Position numbers and translations under genes: made by a program | Shown: piece by piece, positions 11,401-23,400 of the stretch | Position numbering within the stretch: position 1 is the first letter of the stretch | Layout of the letters: every line of letters starts with the position of its first letter | The notes under the pieces: model-generated | The model's database searches: none | Told to the model about the DNA's origin: nothing | The model's input: the letters and a program-made list of their open reading frames with translations, nothing else | NCBI GenBank assembly: GCA_003118195.1 | Contig: BEXV01000302.1 | Coordinates: 137,983 to 162,732, forward strand | Direction: 5' to 3' | Origin: Hemicentrotus pulcherrimus | Taxonomy: Eukaryota > Echinodermata > Echinoidea > Camarodonta > Strongylocentrotidae | Length of the DNA: 24,750 nt

Positions 11401-14400
11401 AACATTTGCTCTCAGCTTTATTTTGTCAAAAGATGTAGGGTTTTGGCTTGGGTTGAGCTATAGATGAAGTTTAGGATTAGGATTAGGTAGGATAAGATTT
11501 AGATATGCTATTGGGTCCAGAGTCTGAAGATAGAAATTGGATATGTTTTAGAAATTCACTACAGAATAATGTTCCCTGAAACATATTTGGTCAATAAAAA
11601 TTTGTATACAGATTATTTTAACTATGCGTATATAATGTTTTGTTTGAGTAGATGTATTCATTGAAGATTTGTTGATTTTTCTACAGGAATCTTGGCAGGA
11701 TAGTGGATTTCCTGGAGCACACAAACAAACAGCAGGAGCTAGATGTGCAAGGGTAAGACATCTTCCTATTATTCCATTAAAAAACTTATCCCACAATCAA
11801 TTATTATTTGTGGTTTGAGCATACAAATAGATTTTAGATTTGCTTTTGTGAAATAAATTAAGACCAAATTGATTTTTGGCATTTAAGTCATTACATGGTC
11901 AAATTTTATTCCCTTTACTGGCTAATTTGTTTATTATTGATTAAAGAGCTAAGATTGATGAATCTACTAAAAAAATAAAATAATCAGTCTTAATGTTTGT
12001 CTTATTACACTGTATCTTCAATTTGGTAATAGCTGTGGCATGGGATAACATCAGGAAATACACTCACCAAAGAGAAAGATTTCTCTCTTTATGTAGACAA
12101 TTCTGTTAATAAAAAGGGATGTAGTCTTGTTCACCGAATGAATGATGATAAACCCCCCCCCCTCTTTCCTTGTTTCTTATGTGAAAAACTTGAACTAAAA
12201 TGTTTTTCTCCTGTTGACAGCCTCAAGACCAGGCCCGTAATGATGTGGATATAGCAATAGAATCCTATGAGAAGAACAACAGAATCCCAACAAATGTGTT
12301 GGAAGCAAGGTACGATGATCCTTTATTCATCCGGCTACAGGCTTTTTGATATATACAGTCAAACCTGCTTTAGTGACCACCTGTCTACAAAGACCATATT
12401 TGTTGTTTCCCTCGAAAATGATTTTTCATTGAAACATGTACTAAAGGAACCTGTCTACAAAGACCACCTGTCTACAAAGACCATTATTTGTGTTTCCCTT
12501 GGGCGGTCGCGATAGACAGGTTTGAATGTATATGTGGTTAATCTCTGCAAGATGTAATCGTACTCAGATATTCATTTACTTTTTATTCAGCGTATTGTCC
12601 TATCCATGGCACATTCATCATGTCATGGCTGTGTGTGTGTATTTAGGTTTTTACAGACGTGTATCAATCAGATATGATTATTTACGTCTTGGGACTGACT
12701 TTTAACGTCACCATCCGAAAGACGTGACTCAGTTTCGAACCTGCGTCCTTGGCTGAATCAGTTTGTAACTTCCACTCTTAGCTGGATTACAGGCGCACGC
12801 CACAACGCCTGGCAGTTCCAAGTTATCATTATTTATAGTCAGAACACAGGTTGCATGTTAAATTGTTACTGCACTTTAATAGAAATCTTTACCCTCTAAT
12901 TGACACTACATTTCAATGTACTGTGACTACAGTCAAACCTGTCTTAAGGACCACCTTTCTATAAAGCTCACTGTCTGTAGTGGTCACTTGTATTGCCTCC
13001 CTCAAGGAGGAAACATGTGTAGAAGAATCTGTATAGAAAGGCCACCTGTCTACAGTGGCAACCATTTGTGTTTCCCTTGCGGGTGGCCTTAAGGGATTGT
13101 TTAATAATGTTAATTCTGAGATGCAAGGCCCTACGTGTTATCAGTGTCTGTGCTATGGTGTAATATTGAAGCCCTAAACAAATTGCACTTCAAAATGATC
13201 ATGAAGTGCCTCAAAAAAGTAAAAATCTCTAAGTGACCGGTTTTACCATACTCATTTCCCCAGTAGACTGTAGTGTAAAAAAAAACCGTTAGGAAAATGA
13301 AAAACAAAATTTCGATTTCCAATCATAAATATCTTGATAATCAGACAGGCGATAGGCTTGTGAAAGAAATAGGATTCCTGACCTACCTAAAGGTTTATAA
13401 TTATGATTGCAGCATGAGCTAAATCCAGGATTTTGTTTCAGAATCTGAGGCATTGTTACTGAGTCACTTTAATAGACATGTTTGACTGTATATTCTTCAG
13501 AAGTATGTTTTGTCTAATTCTACTTTATCTGTGTTTCACATTTATTCCAGTATCTTCCGAAGACCCTATTATGTGACACACTTTCTACCAGCTCTTCTGA
13601 CCCCTAGAATGGTGAGTTATGAACCACTGAGAGAAATCCAGTTACTTTTGTCTGTTTGTCAATTGGCAATAATATCTATAATGTTCTCTCAGTAACTGTG
13701 TTAACTCATTATCGGCGCTTTTCGGGTTTTGGTCTCCTTCTGTTATCTGAATTATTTACTGTAATACTTTATGTTGAAATCATTGTTACATGTATAATCT
13801 ATATATATATATATATACATTGCGTTTCGTATTGTGCCATTGAGAAGGAAATAAATGTTAATAATAATAAATAATGATTTGCAGGACTAATCCAGGGGTT
13901 GTATTTCTCTTGTGTCTGTTATATAGGCATATTAGGAATATTGAAGTTGAGAGCAATTTGTCCAGCAGATAAACTACTCAATTTATAGACACGCATGCCC
14001 TAATTAATTTGGATGTTATAAACAATCATTATGAAATATTTTACTCATGAGCTTACTTTAAAGTTACTATGTCCCTTTTGCAGCCAACTTCAAATGCTGT
14101 AGAACTTTGCAGGAATTATGAATATGTCATGTATGTCCTATCTGTGAAATTTAATCGTTAGCAGTGTCCTCATATTCAAATTATGCAAGGAAATCCGTTT
14201 AAATGCTAGACTTCACTGTCAGACACTATTGAGTGACTGACTTGCTTTTTTTCTTCTTTGGTAATAACATACATGAAAAGAGTTGTAAAGGGTACATGAG
14301 CATATTTCTACATCAATAACCCACTTCTTGTGATGGCCAAGATTAAACTGATTGAATCTTTACGCAGCATAAAACGTATGACCATTCGGTACAATTGTCT

Positions 14401-17400
14401 GAAAATCAAAGCAATTATCTATAGCCCTAAAGTCGGTTTGACAACTTATAGTTGTTATTTTCCCTCTTGAAGATATTTTCAAGCCCCACATTTTTTAAGG
14501 GAAGTTCTAAATTAGTATTATCTTTCAAATGCAGTTGGAATTTAACCTTTTTAATTTTTTGGGCCTGCAAATGGGACATAGTACCTTTAAGGTATTTTAT
14601 AATGTGTAATAATTTGACTGTAGCACATTTTATTTATATATTCATGTATCAGACTCGACAGTTTCTTTGACTTTGTGTACATTATATCTACCTTTGTTAT
14701 CTGTATTTGTATTTGAAATCCAACCTCAAGTTTTGGTTGCGGCAAAGAAATAATAACTAATAAATGAAAATAGGGCTCAAAAGTTATGTAGATTCTTGAG
14801 CCTCTGATTCCACTTTAATCTGCATATTAATGACCACCGCTTGATTTATTTTCATCTGTTTGATTTTAGCTACCTGACATTGCAGATGCAAAGATGAAGC
14901 TAATAGAGTCGCTGAAGAAGTAAGTAAAATACTTTCAAATATTGGGATAACCGATTAAAGACTATAAGAAAAGTTAAAGAAAAAAATGAAAACAAATTCA
15001 ATATAAGTTATGAATTGCATTACAAATCTGCAAGTTTAATCAAGCTCTGTCATTAGGAATTTTGGAAGTATCCTTTTGAAGGTGCTGCAATGTTGATAGA
15101 TGAAAGTACATGTATGAATTAGGTTTTAGTAGTTATTTGAATCTGTTTGTGTATATGCTAGATATCTATCTATTTATATCTTTTGTATAATACAGTCAAA
15201 CCTGCTTTAGTGATCACCTGTATAGAAAGACCACCTGTCTATAATAACCCAATTACTTGTTTCCCTTGCAAATTGTTTCTCATTGAAACGTGTACTAAGG
15301 AAACCTGTACCTCAAGACCACCTGCCTATAAAGACCACTCTTCTTGTCTCCCTTGTGTGGTCTTTATAGACAGGTTTCACTGTATATCTGTTCCACTCTG
15401 ATGTTTTTTGTCTTGTTTGTAGTGCCAACAAGATTCCTGTTGCCTTGTACCAGCAGTATGATGAAGCCTGTGCCAAAGAACTCAATGAATTATTAGATGG
15501 TGAGTAACATATTTCACTCAAGAAAGTAGAAAATTGTAGATGTCATTTTCATAATTTGGAATTTCATTCTTTCATAAAAGGTAGTTAAATATTGATTATT
15601 TTCACAAAATTAATAAAAGTTACTTCATAACAGGTTCATAATTCATACCAACTAATAATGACATTAAAGGTAAAGACCAGTATTGGAAATGCCCCAATTT
15701 CAAAAAATGAAATGGAAGCTCTCATTACCAATCATGTGAAAGAATATGTTTTGACTAATACATGATGATAAAAAATTTGCCGGGAAACCGCCTTCTAATT
15801 CATATATTTGGTAAATTTGTTTTTCTCATGGTCTGTGAGAGATATAGGGTAGTCCCATATACATCTTTCTGTGTATAGTGCTTGTAACTTCACGAAGAAT
15901 GGGCCAAATTTCTTATCATTTTTGATGATTCCAGAACCTTGCAGATGCTAGATGCTAGATGATCAAACTTTTCTGATCGATTCCACAACGTTTCTTTCAC
16001 CATGCAATCGCATGACCAGAACTGGTCTTTACCTTTAAAGTGTTTTGAATCTGAATCCGAATCTGATTTAGTCTGAATCTGAGGTCATCTTAATTTCATC
16101 CCTTCTACTATAAATGTATATCCTATCTTATATTTTATCGCAATAGGAGCCTTTTCTGAGGATGCAATGGAGGACTGTCTTGAGCCTCTAGATGCCCTGA
16201 AGGCTGGTCTGGACAAGCTCAAAGCAATTGTAGTTAAGCTGCAAACTTGTCAGAGCAATGATACACCTATTCAGGGTATGAAAATATTTGTATATTACAA
16301 CAGTCACATCCAAACCCCATTCATTGGTTCTTCCACTTTGTTTTCTGATGCTTCCTTGTAGAGAATACACTCTTATACCATTGTTGATGACTGAGGCATG
16401 TATTGAGTGAAATATTGCGACATAAGTCCATAACTGGAAGCGGAACTTAAAGCACTTTGTAACTTGGATGTCCTGTCTGTAATGTTCTGTTAAGGGTCCA
16501 GCCATGTACCGGTATATTGTTTAATGGTTTGAGTCCCGCTGCGGTACTTCCATATTTTGGCAAGAAGACATTGATCTACATTTGCCAGTCTTCCACCATG
16601 GTGTAGTACATGAGTACTTGGATGGAATTGAGTTCTTGAATGCTTTGAGCACCTTTATGGCAGCTGGACTAAAGCCAAGGTAATAATGGTATACAAATAT
16701 ACACTGTCTTGATAGCTTCTGGTTAAAACTATGAGCAAGAGGTAACTCCAATAGTAATACTTGTTGAGGGGTACTATTGAAGTCGCTGAGGTCCATATTT
16801 TGAACCAGTACCTCGAAAAGAATCCTGCGCCAACAATTTAGTTTAAAAAAAGATAATAATTACCCATAGAATTTACAAAATATAACTTTTTAAAAATCAC
16901 ATTTTTTATTTAAAACAGAATTATAAATAAAAACAAATAATTGAATTAAGATTTGAAGAAAAAAATTCAACTCCCAAATAGTACTCTCAAATAGTACTTC
17001 TACTCCCAAATAGTAGTCTCGAATAGTACTTCTACTCCCAAATAGTACTCCCAAAAAGTACTTTTTCAGAGCAACCTAAAAATAGGTTACGTGTCGAGCT
17101 CTCAACCAATCAAAAACCAATAATTTTTTATGCCGGATATATTACTTTATAGGTGACTTGAGCAGCCCCTGGAGTGGATATGTGTGCAATATAAATATAC
17201 ATGTAGCTTTTATGATTATTATTATTATCCCTTGGTTCACCATTGGAGGAAGCAAGTCATCAAGCTATATAAGTTACCAAGCAATGAGAATGTGACTTGA
17301 TGAATGCATAGGGTTCCAGAATAGACATGTCTTTAAACTCTGGTCGTGTGCTTCTCTTGAAATGTCTAATTATCTCTAGGGGAGTTGACAGCTCAGGTGA

Positions 17401-20400
17401 CGCTCCTCTCAGACAAGATGGCTACAGCTCTTGGTCTTGATGGCACACCCTCACAGCCTCTCTCTGACGTAGCAGCCGTTACTTGTGTAGACCTCAAGGA
17501 GATTAAACCAAGTGTTCTGCAAAAAGAGGTGAGGCATCAGTATTGTTGCTTGTTTACTGCAGTTATAGTATTTTGCATTTGTAAACAAACTTTTGATTAA
17601 TAGTATATCAAGCCCTGAAAAGGGCTTCCCAGCTTCAAGAGCTCTAGATTCATTGAGAACATGAATTTGGTTTCTTGATGTTTCGCTCACTGTACACAAG
17701 TCAAGAGGATGGCAAAAATACCCAGTAGAAGCTGTTTATTGCCATCGAGTGAATTTTATACCTATGTCATTTGAAAGACGATCTTGCATGTTTTTATGTT
17801 CTATTTTATAATGTGGATACAGCTTACATTACTTTCCCATCTTTCAAATTCTCCTTATTCCTTGTTCTGATGAGCCTGTTTGTTTTACAAATCTTGCCTA
17901 TGATGCAGCTCAAAAGCATTATTCAAGACGTTGATTTTCCACCTTATTTTATCCTTCCCACTTAATTTACCTAAATAGGTTGCAGAAATTGTACTGGATG
18001 CCTTTAGCAAGATCTGCCAGGATGCAGAGGTGATAAAGCAAAGGCATGGAGGGGTTGGCATGGGAACCTTTCAGATGGTGTGGGCTCATCAGCTGGTCTC
18101 CATGCTAAGTGGATTCACAGAACTGTGTACTGCCCTCTATCATAGGGTTTGGATGCTATGCTGTCAGCAAGTGAGTATTCTTACCATTTATTAATCGTTG
18201 AACAATGTATATTGGAGAAGAAAAAAATTCTCAGCTTTAAGTGTACAATTACATTTTGCTTTGGTATGAGATAAAACTTATACACTTTTTTCATTTTTTT
18301 TTATTTGCTATCTGAATGATCATCTTACAATGATGATGATGATTATGATCATTTTTTTTTCATTGGACATCACATAGTGAAATAATGTCCATTTACGCTC
18401 TCTCAAAAAACTGAAATTATTATCCCGGCTTGATAGTGATGTCGAAAAAGTGGTGATGATAATGATAATGCTGTTAATATAGAAGATGATGATGATGATG
18501 ATAATAATGATGGTGATTATGATGATGATGATGTTGATAATGACAATACCCATGAAGATGATCATGATGATGATACTGTGATGGTGGTATTAATTATGAC
18601 AACATAATGATGTTCTGAAATTGTCATTTCTAAATGATGTTAAATTACCCCCTTTTTTTCTTCCATGTAACACCTTCGTTGATGAACATTTGAATTGAAT
18701 CTTCTCATGCTTTAGGTCCAATCAAAGACTGATGCTGCCATTGTTGGTGCTGCATGTTTCCTGTTATTCACTCACACCTTGAGGTCTCAGTTCCCATCTG
18801 TCAGTGGAGCCACAACTTCATTCAATAGCAAGGTAGATGCTCCATTTTTTAAATGGAATCAGGTTTTAGAAAGAAAACAGATATCAAAACTTGACCCAAC
18901 CCGAAAATACAGCACACAGCACTGTACTGATCCTTACTGTTCTCTGGATGAGAAAAGATGAAGAAGTCCAGCCAACTCATGAACCCAAGTGCTGTAGTAG
19001 TCTACATGCAGCAGTAGAGGTCTTGTAGTAAAATTATGAAATTGTCTGTTTTACCATTCTAAGTGAAATATGTACCCATAGAACATGATTTAATGTTGGA
19101 GTTTTCCCTCTAACTTTACCGCACAATACAATCCCTTTTGCCATGCTGTCCGCCCTTAATTATAGATTTTATAGAATATAAAGTGCCAAGTTTATAACGA
19201 GATAATCGGATTAACGAGATGGTACAATCAATAGCGCATGCAAAACACTAGGCACAGTTCAATGGGCATGAACAATAACTGCTATTACATATGCGTGCAG
19301 ACATGCAAGAAGCAGAGGAGCAGTAGCTTGCTGAGGTGTACATGGCACTATAACAATAGCGTGCATGCATCCTTATGGCAGGCTATGAGTTAATACACTC
19401 TGCTCTCATGATTTAGATAGCTGAGTATTTTCTATGATGGGGAAAAAGTTGGGCAAGCATTCTAGAGAATAACTATCATTGACATTGGGGAGGTAAACAT
19501 GTTCAAAATTCTTCAATCTATTAAATCTTTGGTATTTCTAACCAAATAGAAGATCTTTGCATATCCAATCATATCATAACTTTCTTTAATATCTCTCTAC
19601 ATTTGCATCAAATTTGCATCTTTCTATTTGTCTACCAATCAGACCCCATGCAGTCTTCTAGAGGCCATCAGCTCTGAACTCTCTATCAACACCTCACAAC
19701 AGATGCTGTTCACTGCAAGGTCAGTAAGCACAGTATTGAAATATGTTCAAAAAATCTCCTAGGAGCACATAAAGGGTGTACCATAATTAACAGTGTATAA
19801 ACCGCACCTTTTTGCCGCCAAATAAAATTCAAAGTCGGGGGTGCAGTTTTTACACGGTACAACAAAAAAAATAAAAATGCCTGGCAATGTCTCCCAGCTC
19901 AGTAATCAGTGTGTTGACTCACCACGCGGAAACTAAAACAACACTCAAGTTTGTCTGTCTTCTTGATTTGAAATTAATCTTTCTGATAGATCTCAATATG
20001 TAGTTTATAATAATAATTCCTCCAATTTTCTTCTATTACATGGTGTACTACAAGGTCCTATCCTAGGTCCTCTACTGTTTTTTTAATTTAAATTAATGAT
20101 CTTACACATTCAGCTGCACCTCGCAGTTAAATGAAAGGCCTTCCCGCGTGGGGTTTTTAACACGGACCCGGCAAAAAAAGTCGCCCCCCCCCCCAAAAAA
20201 AAAAACTTTATTTTTTATTTTTTAAAAGGGCAAAAAAGAGGGGTGCGGTTTATACACGAGGGCGGTTTATACAACGTTAATAACGGTATACGAAATCTAG
20301 CATAGAAATAAGTTGTGGCACAAAGCATAGATATCAGCCTTTTGCATCTGTTTTTACATTAATAAATCCAATTTTTGTTTGTTTTCCTTATGACACACTT

Positions 20401-23400
20401 TCAGATAAATTTAACCCATACATGTACAATTATTCTTACCTCTTCTAAATTTGATGTTTTTGTGTTTTCCATAGCTCAAGAATAAAAGGTGGTCTGGTTA
20501 AAATATGGCCTTTGTTGAATATGTTTAAATGTAAGACTTATTATGTCGCATTTTAGAGAAACATAAATTGGGCCGGGAAAATGACCTTTTCATATACTTA
20601 ACAAAATTACAAGATTTGGTAAGGGTATGAACAATTTGGTTGTAAATTGTATATTGAGCAGGTTTCTTGAACACACTTTCCCAATTCTGATTTACTTTTC
20701 TACAATAATTGCAGTGACTTTCTACAAAGTGTCCTAAAAATCAAACAACACCTACCAAAGTAGTTTTGGTCAAATGATCTTTTGATTGTAATATTGCAAC
20801 TCTAGTGACTGAATTTTAGTTTAGAGATAAACATATCATAAAACCTTTCATATCTATCAATGACAGGTTTACTTCAGCGCTCCTTCACCTGTCTCTCTGC
20901 ATTTCTGGGAGTGAGTCAGGGGCTGCATCATTGAGTGATAAATGTAGAGCAACTCAACTGCCACCAGCTGCTATAGAAAAAGTAAGATTTTTTCTCAATC
21001 AATTCTATCAGAGGAATTGGAGGAATAGTTTGGAGCTAATCTGAATTAGTAATGTTCATAAATTGTGACACTCTCTTAATGCATAATATTGATATTTAAA
21101 TGGTTCTCGAAATTAACCTTTGTTTCTCTATTTTAAACACTGAATGTTATTTGAAACTGTCAAATCTACATTTTTTGCATTATACAAAATTATATTATTC
21201 CTTATTGCACAATCCAACCAGCATCACAAATAATTGTTATTATTTTTTATATTTGTTATAGTTGACTTCCTTTTACAATTAATCTTAAACATGTGCAATT
21301 GAAGAGATATTTATCAGAGCATGTGTATCATATTTACTTCATTGTTCTTCCATGCTCTAAAGGAATCTGTTTTACAGTTTGGTTGTTTGAACTTGTTTGA
21401 ACTTGTTGAACTACATGTGACTTTTATTGAACTGAACTACTTTCTGCCACACTAGAGGAAAGGTCATGACTGGAGAAGGAATGATGCAGATTTCTGAAAT
21501 CAAGCATCCTGTAATTGACATAATAGCCCCTCCATCTCACATTCCAAATCAACAAGGCCATTTTGACAAAATAAAGCCTCGATCAAAAGTTTACTAAGCA
21601 TCCATGCTCTGGGGCTTACATTGGACACCAAATTATAACCTACATGTATTAGTGAACAAACAGTCAGTAAACGCCCCTGGCACTAACAACAGTGTCATAT
21701 AAAAATACTGAAAATATGGATATGCTGCTTTCACTTTTCTTCTTCCAGTTCTGTTTCCTCATCCCACGACTATGTCCTGAGATGAGAACCACTCTGGAGG
21801 ATCATCACATGGAAGATGATTACCATGGTGCCTCACAGGATGATGTGTTACTTGCCATCGGAAGGTCAATCATCCCATCATCTGCGTTCAAGAAGATGCT
21901 ACCAGAATCTAAGGTATATACACATGCCCACATGGACCTTCCCACCCAGATTTCCAACGATAATCATGACTCATGTAATGTCAGAAAATCGTCATGAAAA
22001 GTTATTACTGTCAAACTTTAGGATAGATCTTAGTCTTGGTCTACACTATTCTGCACTCTAAAATGAAATTATGTGTCTATCCACACCTTACTTTTATTAT
22101 TTGATACATGATAACCTCTTCACCTAAACATTGATATGTAGTGTATGTTTGTCTCAAATGTCCAAATCTTTGTATACACATTGAGTGGTCATAATAATGC
22201 ATTAAAACAAAAGTATTTGTTCTTTATTTGCCTCTGTCTACCTTTTTTGATGAGTTCTGTCAATTCTTTTGAGATATGCTGGTCAAAGATATATTCTTTG
22301 TTGGAAAGCTAATAAAATGTCTTGTTCTATGTACAGCTTTCATTTGCACAGTGGATTTCATATGAACTGGACGTTGGCCCACATGAAGATATCCTGACAG
22401 ATTTAGAGAGGTACCTTTTTGTTCAAGATTTTGAAATCTTTGCAATTAATTATTTATTTGCCTAAATCTATGATTGTACTTTCTTCTTGATAATCTTAAT
22501 AGAAAAATAATGGCATATGAATCAAGAATTAAAAATAAAAATATGTTGATTAGTTATGTATTGATGTTATCTCACCCATTTGTAGTGAATGTATCATAAG
22601 AAATTCTTTAATGAAATTGCAAACTTTCCAATTCAATGATTGTATGAATATTCACCAGAACTTTTATTTGATATTTGCCATTTTAAACCACAGTAGATAC
22701 ATAAATCATTTCAAGTATTCAGATAACGATCCAATTTTTAAATTTTATTATGATATTATTTTTAATAGATTGATTGTACATCTTCTTAAGAAGTAACAAA
22801 CACCAATCATTGAAGAGATGGCTCCTCTTTTTCTTGACATGCAGACATGACTATCACCAGTGGGCTATCTTGTGTCACTTCTTACCGCTCCCCACGGCTC
22901 AGGGGGGATACGAGGGGTGTCACTACCAAGCTGTTCAGACCCTCATCAATGGTTTGATGGATCACGAGACAGGAGGTGACCATCGTAGAGTGACCTACGA
23001 TGATGATGATGATGATGAGGTGGATGATGCCAAGGTGATAGGTGGTCATTGTCATCATCGACAGGGTGGTGGACATTCGTGTTGGAGAGAATTGCTGCAG
23101 TCTTTGCAGGTATACATTTTAGATGTGTGACTTGTATTATGAAATATTAGTGTGCATTGCATGGACTTTTCTACCAAAATTATAAAAGATAATTCTCAGT
23201 TCTTTGGTAAGAGGAGTAGTCCTGAAAATCCCAGGCTTAAAAAAGGATCATTGTGCTTGTTCATTTGTGTGGCAGTAATGCTTAATCGCCCATTCAATAG
23301 GACATGACTTTAAAAAAATCTTACTTTGCCTGCTACATAATGCACTATATATTCATGATCTGAGGAAAAATATGGAAATTAAACAACAGTGTTGTTGCAA

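Noticed and set aside
11471..11490. TTAGGA-like run resembling interstitial telomere repeat
   Set aside because: Only about three imperfect units, and not the TTAGGG sequence.
18320..18565. Minus-strand frame with long isoleucine runs
   Set aside because: Artefact of the GAT microsatellite.
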